Shown: one piece after another, positions 7,778 to 17,100 of the stretch
Layout of the letters: the number at the start of each line of letters is the position of its first letter
How positions within the stretch are numbered: the stretch's first letter is position 1
Assembly (NCBI GenBank): GCA_964521305.1
Contig: CAZFQZ010000012.1
Location: 1 to 29,593 of the forward strand
Direction of reading: 5' to 3'
Origin: CAZBEJ01 sp964521305
GTDB taxonomy: Bacteria; Patescibacteriota; Microgenomatia; UBA1406; GWC2-37-13
DNA length: 29,593 nt
Position numbers and translations under genes: made by a program
The notes under the pieces: model-generated
What the model was told of the DNA's origin: nothing
The model's database searches: none
What the model saw: the letters and a program-made list of their open reading frames with translations, nothing else

Positions 7778-8413
7778 TTATCCTCTTTGTTTTTTTGCTT
7801 CCATATACTTTTTTCCGTGACCGACCTGCGTATTGATCGAAATATTTTTTTTACACAAAGGGCAATCTTTTTCTTCGTAAGAATCGATGACAAACATACC
7901 AAGAGCTGAAAAAGGTCCGCCGACCGCTTCAGATGTCACCAATTTTGGATCACGGTTAACCATAACACAAACAGCAACTACTTTTCCTCCTACTGCTTTT
8001 ACGCTGTCTACCACCTTCCGTACCGATCCTCCTGTAGTAGTTAAATCCTCAATAACTAATACTTTTTTTCCCGCAACCAGTTTGTCATACCCTCTCGTAA
8101 AGATCTGGTTTTTTTCCGGTGTTTTTTCGGTGTATACCCCCAGAACCTCTTTGCCTTTGAGTTTTGACAGATGATAAGCGGTCCATTGAGAAAGAATAAT
8201 CCCGCCGAGCGCGGGAGCCGCAACAGCATCGATATCCATATTTTTATACTTTTCCGCGAACATCTTGCCAACCTGGGATGATGCTTCGGTATGAGGATAC
8301 AGAGCATCCTTATTAACGTAAGCATTCGAATGTCTGCCCGAAGTAAGAACCACATGAGTGTCGGCTATAACAGCTCCAACGCTTTTTAAAATATCGACAA
8401 TATCTCTTTTCAT
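7778..8413 (-). CDS. pyrE: Orotate phosphoribosyltransferase
   Basis: A 211-residue enzyme converting orotate and PRPP to OMP. VLVIEDLTTTGGSV (residues 118-131) is the type I PRPP-binding loop in the form typical of OPRT (EDLxTTGGS). VLTSGRHSNAYVNKD near the N-terminus is the usual substrate strand, and YTEKTPEKNQIFTRGYD supplies the flexible catalytic loop. The C-terminal tail has a CPLC pair (C184, C187) followed by INTQVGHGKKYMEAKK, a small extension found in a subset of bacterial OPRTs. It is the seventh pathway step gene in the cluster, 26 nt downstream of pyrF. Confidence 0.93.
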   Translation of the reverse strand: MKRDIVDILKSVGAVIADTHVVLTSGRHSNAYVNKDALYPHTEASSQVGKMFAEKYKNMDIDAVAAPALGGIILSQWTAYHLSKLKGKEVLGVYTEKTPEKNQIFTRGYDKLVAGKKVLVIEDLTTTGGSVRKVVDSVKAVGGKVVAVCVMVNRDPKLVTSEAVGGPFSALGMFVIDSYEEKDCPLCKKNISINTQVGHGKKYMEAKKQRG

Positions 8414-8439
8414 CGTTTTTTATAAATAATGTATGATGC

Positions 8440-9261
8440 TCAACCCTTATATTGATTTATTTCATCCCGCAATTTTTTCGCTTCCTCCCCTGCCCGCTTG
8501 GCAAAATTTTTTTCGGCTGACGCAAAGATGATACCACGCGACAAGTTGATGATCATACCGGCTTTCTTCGAGTTCAATCCCGCATTCACTGTTTTTTCGA
8601 CATCCCCTCCCTGGACGCCAATTCCCGGAACCAAAAAAGTCATGTTTTTTGCGATCTTCCTTATTTCAGCTAGTTCTTCCGGATACGTAGCACCTACTAC
8701 CAATAAACAATTATCGTTAAAATTCCATTCTTTTACCACTTTCTCGGCGACTATCTGATATAGTTTTTTTCCACCTGTTTCCAAATCCTGGAACTCGCCT
8801 GCGCCTGTATTGGATGTCCGGCAAAGGATAATGCAGCCTTTGTCTTTCTGATCAAGAAACGGCATCAATGCCTCTTTTCCCAAATACGGGTGAAGGGTTA
8901 TCGCATCAGCTCCAAGATAATCAAAAACAAATGTAACATAACCTTCATTCGTATTTCCTATGTCTGCACGCTTGGCGTCAATGATGATCGGAATTTCCGG
9001 ATAGTTATTGTTTATGTAATCACAGGTCATTTTCAATGCTTCTATTCCCCCTTTACCCCGCTGTTCATAAAATGCGGTGTTGGGTTTATACGCGCACACG
9101 AAGTCGGCAGTTTGATCGATTATTGCTTTATTGAATGTCGACTGGGGATGTTCTCCGTTTCGGATATGAACAGGTATCTTGTCGATATTGGAATCAAGAC
9201 CGACACATACCAATGAGTTGTTTTTTTTTATGATATTATCCAGTTTTTGTTGGAAATTCAT
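8440..9261 (-). CDS. pyrF: Orotidine 5'-phosphate decarboxylase, subfamily 2
   Basis: A 273-residue TIM-barrel enzyme that decarboxylates OMP to UMP, the last step of the pathway. LVCVGLDSN opens the barrel. IIIDAKRADIGNT (residues 92-104) carries the catalytic DxKxxD charge network (D95, K97, D100) in the form of the longer subfamily 2 enzymes, which usually have about 270-280 residues. LVPGIGVQGGD and IINLSRGIIFA supply the phosphate-binding loops. It lies between the aspartase-like gene (8-nt gap) and pyrE. No Shine-Dalgarno motif precedes the ATG. Confidence 0.95.
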   Translation of the reverse strand: MNFQQKLDNIIKKNNSLVCVGLDSNIDKIPVHIRNGEHPQSTFNKAIIDQTADFVCAYKPNTAFYEQRGKGGIEALKMTCDYINNNYPEIPIIIDAKRADIGNTNEGYVTFVFDYLGADAITLHPYLGKEALMPFLDQKDKGCIILCRTSNTGAGEFQDLETGGKKLYQIVAEKVVKEWNFNDNCLLVVGATYPEELAEIRKIAKNMTFLVPGIGVQGGDVEKTVNAGLNSKKAGMIINLSRGIIFASAEKNFAKRAGEEAKKLRDEINQYKG

Positions 9262-9269
9262 CGGTTTCG

Positions 9270-10559
9270 TTAAGATCTTATAATTCTATCAAATTCTCCT
9301 TCCGTCATTAATTTCTCTTCCAGAATTTTTTCCCTTATCGTTTTACCCTCTTTGATTGCTTCTTTTACTAAAGCGCTTACGGTATCGTATCCCAAAACCG
9401 GGGTCAGGAGTGTTGAGTAAGCGGTAGATTTTTCCAGAAGTTCCTTGCACCGCTTTTCGTCAACTTCCATGGTCACAATACATTTTTTGTTGAAAAGATC
9501 AAGTCCTGTTATGGTTAATTTAAGCATGGTGATCAACGAATCTGCCAGTATCGGGAACATGTTCCCCAGTTCCAGATTGGAGTCGTGAGCTGCTTCATGA
9601 ATGGTTTCGTTCTTGCCGTTGACGAGATAATATAACTGGTTGATTGCTTCGGGAATAACCGGATTGACTTTGCCCGGCATAATGGATGATCCCGGCTGCA
9701 ACGGCTGCAGTTTTATCTCGCCGATTCCCCCTTTTGGCCCGCTCGCCATAAACCGTATGTCTCCGGCGATTTTGGATAAATCAAGGCATAAAATTGTAAT
9801 AACAGCGCTTAAATGGCAAAAGTCAGACTGGCTGCTTGTTTGAGGCATAAAGTTATCGGATGGTTTGATTGGATAATTGGTCAATTGGCGGATTTGTTCA
9901 TATATTTCCCTTATATATTTTTTTGACGCATTGATACTGTTACCAATAGCAGTGCCGCCAAGCCCCAGACTATAGAAATACGGCATGATATCCTGTATTC
10001 TTTTTTTATCTGTTTTTAACGCATCCGCATAGGACTGCATTTCCTCACCCATGGTAGTTGGCACCGCGTCCTGCCAATGCGTACGACCAAGCTTCCGTAC
10101 GTATTTATTTTCCTTTGATCTTTTCTCGAAGGTCAAAATCAAAGCATCCAAATTGGAAAGAAGTTTTTTTGCGAGTTGGATGCTGACGATTTTCAATGCC
10201 GCCGGATTCACATCATTGGTCGACTGGCTCATATTCACGTCATCGTTTGCATGAGTCTTCGATATATGCGCGATCACCTCATTCACATTCATGTTGATCG
10301 ACGTTCCAGCTCCCCCTTGCAATGCACAGGTGACGAATTGATCGTCGTATTTTCCTTTTAAGATATCGTCACAGGCTCTCTGCATTGCTTTGGATTTCAG
10401 ACTGGATAATCTGCCGGATTTTTCGTTTGCGATCGCAGCTGCTTTTTTAACAATTATTATGCCATAAACAAGCTCTAGATGAACCTCGTGATAGGGAAAC
10501 GGGAAGTTCTCCACAGCCTGTTCTGTTTGTTTTCCGTATATTTTCGACTTGCTGCTCAT
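9270..10559 (-). CDS. aspA: Aspartate ammonia-lyase-like enzyme (aspartase/fumarase superfamily)
   Basis: A 429-residue member of the superfamily that cleaves a C-N or C-O bond to release fumarate. The signature GSSIMPGKVNPVIPEAINQ (residues 290-308) contains the catalytic serine loop and continues with VIPE, as in aspartases; class II fumarases have TQCE here. QGGAGTSINMNVNEV (81-95), SQSTNDVNP (111-119) and GRTHWQDAVP (158-167) also match aspartase (QDAVP) better than fumarase (QDATP). About 15 N-terminal residues of the family are missing, but the first conserved stretch (YGKQTEQAVENFP) is present. It starts 1 nt after the pyrD fusion stop. The expected reaction is L-aspartate to fumarate plus ammonia; adenylosuccinate lyase is less likely from motifs. 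The fumarate may serve the neighbouring dihydroorotate dehydrogenase (inference). Confidence 0.75.
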   Translation of the reverse strand: MSSKSKIYGKQTEQAVENFPFPYHEVHLELVYGIIIVKKAAAIANEKSGRLSSLKSKAMQRACDDILKGKYDDQFVTCALQGGAGTSINMNVNEVIAHISKTHANDDVNMSQSTNDVNPAALKIVSIQLAKKLLSNLDALILTFEKRSKENKYVRKLGRTHWQDAVPTTMGEEMQSYADALKTDKKRIQDIMPYFYSLGLGGTAIGNSINASKKYIREIYEQIRQLTNYPIKPSDNFMPQTSSQSDFCHLSAVITILCLDLSKIAGDIRFMASGPKGGIGEIKLQPLQPGSSIMPGKVNPVIPEAINQLYYLVNGKNETIHEAAHDSNLELGNMFPILADSLITMLKLTITGLDLFNKKCIVTMEVDEKRCKELLEKSTAYSTLLTPVLGYDTVSALVKEAIKEGKTIREKILEEKLMTEGEFDRIIRS

Positions 10560-10560
10560 A

Positions 10561-13071
10561 TTATTTATGTAATTTCCTGACCCGTTGTGCCAAATCCGGA
10601 TTCCACATGGCGCCTGTCGCGCTCATCACGCAGTCGGCTCCTGCTCTTTTGTAATCGAGGAAATCGTTTTCGTCTATGACTCCGCCTATGCCAACTATTT
10701 CATAATGGAAGTTTTTCTTTTCCCGAATTCTTTTTAACCGTTTAACCATATCTATACCTGCCCATTTTATTGCTGCCCCGCAGACGCCGCTGGCCAATCT
10801 CATTTTTCCTGGTAGGGCTTGATTGCTGTATTTATCCACAATAGACGTTTGAAGCGTATTGATCGCAGCAATCCCATCCGCATATTCCGCAGCAACCTCG
10901 GCAATCCTTTGCAATAATTTTTCATCCTGGAAATATCCGATCTTAAGTATCAAAGGTATATTTCCAATGGCTTTCCTGATTGCCTTGACTATCTCCGGTG
11001 TGATTGCAAGATTATAGCACACAAGACCTTCATTTCCGATATTCGGACATGATAGATTCGCTTCCAATACTTTTGCGCCTGTTTCTTTGGAAAACCTCGC
11101 TGCCAATACAAAGTCATCGATAAATTCTTGTTGCGTTTGATTCTTTTTCACCGTGCCCATAAAGCTCAAAATCATCAATTGGCCTTTTTTTTCGTATTTA
11201 AGAGCTTGACGCACGTCTTCTTGCCAAACCGCAGGCTCCTTTGAAGGGACGCCAAACGAGTTGGTAATACTCATCCGGTCTTTGTAGACAAAATCCGTAA
11301 TCAACTCCCCTTTCATTTTAACAGGGGTCAGATCCCCGTCTATCTTCAATGACAAAATATTCGGAAACGGATGACACGGATAATAATCGGCGCGCACGGT
11401 TTTATATACCACGACATCGAATCCTTTCTCGAAAGCATATTTGATGTAATTGCTGTTCAAGAGCGGACCAGCCGGAATACCAAACGGCAAATAGACCTTA
11501 TGGCCAAGAAATGAGTATTTCTGCTCCTCTTTTCGAGGTGTTGACTTGACGTCTGTAGCGCTTTCGAATGGGCCGTAATCGTAATTATACTGATATGTTT
11601 TCCCAGGGTCGTAGAACGGCTTTTTGGTAAGGTTGGCAATGATATTGGTAGCTTCTTCCGCTGTTGTAACCAATGATATGCCCAGGTCTTTCGCTCCTTT
11701 TCTGATGAGTTTTCCATCAGTAATCTCTTTTATCTTTGTACCTTTGCTTGTCGGCGTATTGATAATAAGATCGAATACACGACGGGCTAAAAGATTTGCG
11801 ATATTCGGTTCTTTACCGATTTCAGATATTTTGTATACCAAAGATGATTCGATGTTGTTTTTGAGAAGAAATTTGTATGTTTTTTCGGTTGCGTACAAAA
11901 TGAAACTTTCCTTGTCGGTTAATTTCTTCAAGTACGGCAATAGAATTTTTTTTGCCTTAGGTGATAAGCTCAGGAGAATGTGTTTTTTTTCTGCGGAAAC
12001 GATTGCTGCTTTCCCATATTTATCCCTGTCCCAATCACCTGTTTCCTGATTAAGGATAGTAAACACTGAAGCGGTTCGGATATCTTGAGCGTTGATGATA
12101 TATTGCAGCATACGAGCATTGCCTATTCCGTATCCAGCGTGAGGATATACCTTTTTACTTTTCACCAGATTGAGATACCAGATAAAATCTTCATAGCTCC
12201 CGCCTCGTTGTCTATGAATCCGATACATATCTGAGTTTATGAGACGGTTATTCAATGTTCCAAATTCATGTTCTTTTACCGCCGCACTTACGAGTTTTCC
12301 CACCATGGGAAAAATAAGATCTGCTGATAACACGACTCGCGGATCTTTTTGGTAAATACGCCTATTAAAGAATTTTAATTCCTTTGGATATTTCGTAATG
12401 AAAATAGGCAACTCTTTTTGACTGTTCATTAACCTTATGATAGCCAGTTCGTGCTTGGTCTTTAAATCATCGCCAAATGAAATATCCACAAATCCATGGT
12501 TATTAAGCAATTTTACGGCGTCTGTATACTCTATCTCTTCATAATCACAGTTAATCGTTTCTTCGAGTCCCCGGATACTCTGTCGATAACGTATGTTAAG
12601 CGTATCCTGGTTATGTGCAATAACATCATGGATTACCGCCTGGATTGATTGACGAATTTGTTGTAATAATAGTTTAAACATATTATCATCCGTATAGGTA
12701 TGCTCCGTCATTCCTCCCAGTGTACAATCAAAAGCTGCTTCTGTAAGCCTGAAGTGTCTGAGATGCCTATTATCTTCCGATTCTGCATCTCGCGAAGAAT
12801 TGATGATCGTATATACGCCGGAAAAATACTGAAGAGCTTGCTCTAACGAAAATTGACCGGTCTGGATAAAAAATAAAGGCAAATCAAAATGATTTTGTAT
12901 TCTGAACAAACTATCAACCTGTCCGTGGGCTCCGGTAACGCCGACTATTTCCGGAATATCAATATAGGTCAATCCGTTTTTTCTGAAATGCTCGTATACT
13001 CCGGTCATCAAACTCTGATTAAATAAGGTGAGGTAAGAAAAGTGCTGTGTGTTTTTTAGTTTCGGGGGCAT
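10561..13071 (-). CDS. pyrD: Three-domain fusion: AsnRS-like synthetase, MGS-like regulatory domain, dihydroorotate dehydrogenase
   Basis: An 836-residue protein. Residues 1-335 resemble the catalytic core of asparaginyl- or aspartyl-tRNA synthetase without its anticodon-binding domain: SRDAESEDNRHLRHF (93-107) is a class II motif 2, LPIFITKYPKE (221-231) and WYLNLVKSKK (298-307) match AsnRS, and HAGYGIGNAR (311-320) is motif 3. Archaeal asparagine synthetase A is a known AsnRS paralog of this shape. Residues about 357-480 are an MGS-like domain (FILYATEKTYKFL, DLIINTP, DGKLIRKGAKDLGISLVTT), the fold that binds UMP or IMP in CarB. Residues 517-836 are an FMN dihydroorotate dehydrogenase with NLSCPN (catalytic C675, class I type) and EIVGIGGV. 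No pyrK is present, which argues against class IB. It overlaps pyrC by 16 nt. I know of no such described fusion. The aaRS-like activity is inferred from fold only. Confidence 0.85.
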   Translation of the reverse strand: MPPKLKNTQHFSYLTLFNQSLMTGVYEHFRKNGLTYIDIPEIVGVTGAHGQVDSLFRIQNHFDLPLFFIQTGQFSLEQALQYFSGVYTIINSSRDAESEDNRHLRHFRLTEAAFDCTLGGMTEHTYTDDNMFKLLLQQIRQSIQAVIHDVIAHNQDTLNIRYRQSIRGLEETINCDYEEIEYTDAVKLLNNHGFVDISFGDDLKTKHELAIIRLMNSQKELPIFITKYPKELKFFNRRIYQKDPRVVLSADLIFPMVGKLVSAAVKEHEFGTLNNRLINSDMYRIHRQRGGSYEDFIWYLNLVKSKKVYPHAGYGIGNARMLQYIINAQDIRTASVFTILNQETGDWDRDKYGKAAIVSAEKKHILLSLSPKAKKILLPYLKKLTDKESFILYATEKTYKFLLKNNIESSLVYKISEIGKEPNIANLLARRVFDLIINTPTSKGTKIKEITDGKLIRKGAKDLGISLVTTAEEATNIIANLTKKPFYDPGKTYQYNYDYGPFESATDVKSTPRKEEQKYSFLGHKVYLPFGIPAGPLLNSNYIKYAFEKGFDVVVYKTVRADYYPCHPFPNILSLKIDGDLTPVKMKGELITDFVYKDRMSITNSFGVPSKEPAVWQEDVRQALKYEKKGQLMILSFMGTVKKNQTQQEFIDDFVLAARFSKETGAKVLEANLSCPNIGNEGLVCYNLAITPEIVKAIRKAIGNIPLILKIGYFQDEKLLQRIAEVAAEYADGIAAINTLQTSIVDKYSNQALPGKMRLASGVCGAAIKWAGIDMVKRLKRIREKKNFHYEIVGIGGVIDENDFLDYKRAGADCVMSATGAMWNPDLAQRVRKLHK

Positions 13072-14123
13072 AAAATTTGTCCGGATCCGGGCTTAACTAA
13101 TAACTCGTGATTATTGTTTATTACCTGCTTTCCTCTGATTACCACATTCCCTACTCTCCCTTTTACCTTCCATCCGTCAAAAGGCGACCAGCCGCATTTT
13201 GTTTTCAATTCTCCGTTATCTATCGTATACGTTTTATTCATATCGACTTCGATATATGTATTATTATCGGTCGGGATGTTGAAAATTTTCTTGGGATTAG
13301 CATAGCAAAGTTTTATTATTTCTTCCAGCGTTAACCTCTTTTTATTAACTTCTGTCAACAAAAGCGGCAAAGTTGTTTCAAGCCCGGGTAACCCAAAAGG
13401 CGGTTTATCCGATCGTTTTTCAGCTATTGTATGAGGCGCGTGATCCGACTCAATAACATCGACCGCGTCTAAATGTTTCCACAAAAACTCTCGGTCTTTG
13501 GACTTTTTCAAAAAAGGCTTTACCAAACCGAAGCTTCCTAATGATTTTGCATCTTCTTCCGTTAGAAACAAATGGTGAGGCGTTACTCCGCATGTTACCG
13601 GCAATCCGCCTTTTTTTGCACTTATAACAAGCTCAAGTTCCTCTGCACTGCTCACATGACACACATGCGTCCTTTTGCCGGTTTTTTTGATGATGTTCAA
13701 TGCCTTTTCCAGCATTCCTCCTTCTTCAGCATGAAGTAAAATCGGCGTTTCCCCTGTCCATGAATTGTAGATTTTTTCCATCTCTTTTTCGCCGATCAAA
13801 TAATTCCCTGTGGTAATGTTCAGATACAGTTTAAGACCGAAAACTTTGTTTTTAATTTTTATAAACTCGGAAAGATTATTTCCTAAAGATCCGAAATAAA
13901 ATCCTACGTCGCAAAGAATTTTTTCTTTTGCGGCGTTAATTTTTTCATTGAGTTTCGCTAATGTAGTAATCGGCAGCTTGTTATTCGGCATATCAAGAAT
14001 AGTGGTAAATCCCCCGCATAACGCAGCATACGTACCGGTAAAAAAATCTTCCTTTTCCGTCTGATCCGGATCACGCAGATGCACGTGCGGGTCTATTAGT
14101 CCGGGTAATTTAATTACTGGCAT
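13056..14123 (-). CDS. pyrC: Dihydroorotase
   Basis: A 355-residue amidohydrolase that cyclises carbamoyl-aspartate to dihydroorotate. DPHVHLRDP (H13, H15) is the metal-binding HxH near the N-terminus. GLKLYLN provides the lysine (K98) that is carbamylated to bridge the two zincs. LLHAEE (H131), HVCHVSS (H156) and ESDHAPHT (D227) complete the site, and FGLPGLET is the usual downstream marker. It is shorter than typical class I enzymes of about 420 residues, as in many archaeal and CAD-like forms. It overlaps carB upstream (14 nt) and the pyrD fusion downstream (16 nt), so translational coupling is likely. Confidence 0.94.
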   Translation of the reverse strand: MPVIKLPGLIDPHVHLRDPDQTEKEDFFTGTYAALCGGFTTILDMPNNKLPITTLAKLNEKINAAKEKILCDVGFYFGSLGNNLSEFIKIKNKVFGLKLYLNITTGNYLIGEKEMEKIYNSWTGETPILLHAEEGGMLEKALNIIKKTGKRTHVCHVSSAEELELVISAKKGGLPVTCGVTPHHLFLTEEDAKSLGSFGLVKPFLKKSKDREFLWKHLDAVDVIESDHAPHTIAEKRSDKPPFGLPGLETTLPLLLTEVNKKRLTLEEIIKLCYANPKKIFNIPTDNNTYIEVDMNKTYTIDNGELKTKCGWSPFDGWKVKGRVGNVVIRGKQVINNNHELLVKPGSGQILCPRN

Positions 14124-17100
14124 ATTCTCTCCAGGATTTAATTTTTAAGTCTTCCATCCGGTAATGGTATAAGGCAAGAATAAAAAACTTCGCTTTGTTC
14201 AGGTCGGTAAACAGAGCAATATTGTTATCGATCGCCGCTCTTCTGATCTTGTACCCGTCGCTTAGCTGTTTGGTAAAACTTCTCCCCTCCCCTTCTTCAA
14301 CCTCGCTAATATTTATTACCAGCGATACTTTTTTCGAACTGATAAGACAAGTAACCGTCGGCTCTTTTTTTTCATACTCTTTATATACGAATTCCGCATC
14401 TACCCCATTTTCATTCAGGAAGCCGCAGGTTTTTTTAGTCGCATAGACGGTAAAACCCATTGCTTTCAGAAGCTGTGCTGCGCCAAGGAACTTCTTCTTG
14501 TTTACGATGCCGCCGATCGAAAGCAGCGCAGCTTTGTTTTTAATCTCAATCCCTGTCGCATATATTGCTTTCAAAAATGCCTCCTCGAACGTATCCCCCA
14601 AACACGCCACTTCTCCGGTCGACGACATCTCAACCCGTAAAATCGGATCTGCCCCTTCCAATCTTGCGAAAGAAAACTGTGGCACCTTGACTAAAGCATA
14701 ATCCGGGTATTCCAAATCGATTTTTCGTACCGGCTTAAACAAAGAATCTGTAAATACTTTGATGAAATTGACATGAGTGACTTTTGATATAAACGGCAGG
14801 GTTCTGGATGCTCGAACATTGATCTCGATTACATAGACGTCGTTTTCCCGGGCAAGATACTGAATGTTAAACGGCCCGCTAATATGCAATGATTGAGCTA
14901 ATTTTTCAGCAATATCGATCACTTTCTTTTCCGTCAGGATATACATTTTCTGAGGCGGATAAACGATCGACGCGTCACCGGAATGGACTCCCGCATGTTC
15001 CAGATGTTCTGATATCGCATATACTTTTATTTTTCCTTTTTGAGCTACGGCATCCAGTTCTATTTCCTTTGCCTCGGTAAAAAATTTGGAAATAGTTATG
15101 GGGTATTGCTTACTGACCAGTGTTGCCTTATCAATATACCGGACAAGCTCTTCTTTGTTATAACAGACGCTCATTGCCTGTCCGGACAAAACATATGAAG
15201 GTCTTATCAATATGGGAAAACCGATTTTATCTGTGAACTTGATTGCGTCTTGCATGTCGGTAAACTTACTCCACCAAGGTTGCGGAATTTTCAGATCGTC
15301 CAGTAACTTTGAGAATTTGCTTCTATCCTCAGCTCTGTCTATATCCTCGGGGTTGGTACCCAGAATTGAAACATGTGCTTTATCAAGCATCTGCACTAAA
15401 TTATTCGGCGTCTGACCTCCGACGGAAACAATGATTCCTTTAGGATTCTCATATTCGTAGATATCCGTCACCCGCTCAAAGCTCAACTCCTCGAAATACA
15501 ACCTGTCCGAAATATCATAGTCGGTCGAAACTGTTTCGGGATTGCAATTAATCACTATCGATTTTTTTCCGTGTTTTTTCAGTGAAAGAATCGCATTGAC
15601 GCTGGACCAGTCAAACTCCACCGATGACCCGATCCTGTAGGTTCCGGAACCCAACACGATAACGGATTTTTTACCCAATGGCTTGACATCATGATGGCTT
15701 GCGTGATATGTGGTGTATAAATAATTCGTTTTTGCCGGAACCTCACCGGCTAATGTGTCTATCTGAAATACGCAAGGCGCTATTCCCCATTTTTTTCTTA
15801 ATTTCCTAACCCCTAACCCCTGATCTCTATCACCTATTAACTCGCCGATCTTTTTGTCGGAAAATCCCAGTTGCTTTAAATATAAAAGTTTATTCCTTTT
15901 AAGCGAAGATCTTTGATCTGATGAGGCAGTAGCGATTTTTACACTTCGAGAGTCCCGTTTCTTCGAGGGAGAGGTTCTCTGTGATAAAAATTGCGCTCTC
16001 GAATCATTATTCTTTATTAAAGAAACTTCTGCCGCAACAATTTCTTTTATTCGGTATAAATACCATGGGTCAATGCCGGTTATTTCGTAAATTTTTTCTA
16101 TACTCAAACCTTTTCGTATCCCTTCCACCAAGGCAAAAATTCTTCTTGGCGTAGGAATTTCTATATACTTTTGCACGTCATCGCCGTTCATCAGGTGAGT
16201 ATCCGTTATTCCCTGTACGCCGATATCAAGCATACGTATTGCTTTTTGGATTGCCTCTTCGAAACTTCTCCCAATCGCCATGACCTCGCCAACTGATTTC
16301 ATACTGCTGCCGATCCGTTCTTCAACCGCGGTAAATTTCTCAAGATCCCATCGCGGCACTTTGACAACCAGATAATCAAGAGCGGGTTCAAAAAAGGATT
16401 GTGTTACCTGTGTCACCTGGTTTTTTATCTGCATGAGATTCTTTCCCAAAGCCAATTTTGCCGCAACATACGCTAGAGGATAACCAGTGGCCTTGGAAGC
16501 CAATGCGGATGATCGGGAAAGCCGTGCGTTCAACTCGATGACATAGAAATCGCAGCTATTGTGAGAAAACGAAGATATCTTTTTCGAGACAATCGCCTGG
16601 GTCCCTTTAGGGTGAGGCGGTCGAGAAAAACGGTATCGAGCTTTCTCAATTGATTCAATATCTGGTCGCGGATTCAGTGCAAACTGGACATTACATTCAC
16701 CAACAATATTAAAGCTTCTAACGATATCAATGGCAACTTTGCGCAATGAGTGATATTCGTAGTTAGTCAGCGTCTGGCTGGGTGCCACCACAATAGATTC
16801 TCCCGTATGAATTCCCAACGGATCCATATTTTCCATATTGCATATCGCCACGCAATTATCCTCACCGTCCCTGACGATTTCATATTCTATTTCCTTGAAA
16901 TGATGAAGATATTTTTCGACCAGTATCTGAGAAGAAAACGATAATGCGTCATTGACTATTTTTTCCAATTCACCTTCATTTCCGGCTACTCCTGATTTTT
17001 GCCCTCCCAACGCATAACCGACTCTGACCATTACCGGAAACTTGATCTTCTTGGCAATATGTAAAGCCTCTGTATATGATGTAGCCGCATGACTTATAGG

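Noticed and set aside
9270..10559. Adenylosuccinate lyase (PurB) or class II fumarase
   Set aside because: The VNPVIPE continuation of the signature and GRTHWQDAVP fit aspartase better than PurB or FumC, although substrate use is not proved.
12985..13071. Reading the N-terminal third of the pyrD fusion as a genuine AsnRS or AspRS gene
   Set aside because: The anticodon-binding OB domain is missing and the frame continues without a break into the MGS and DHODH domains.
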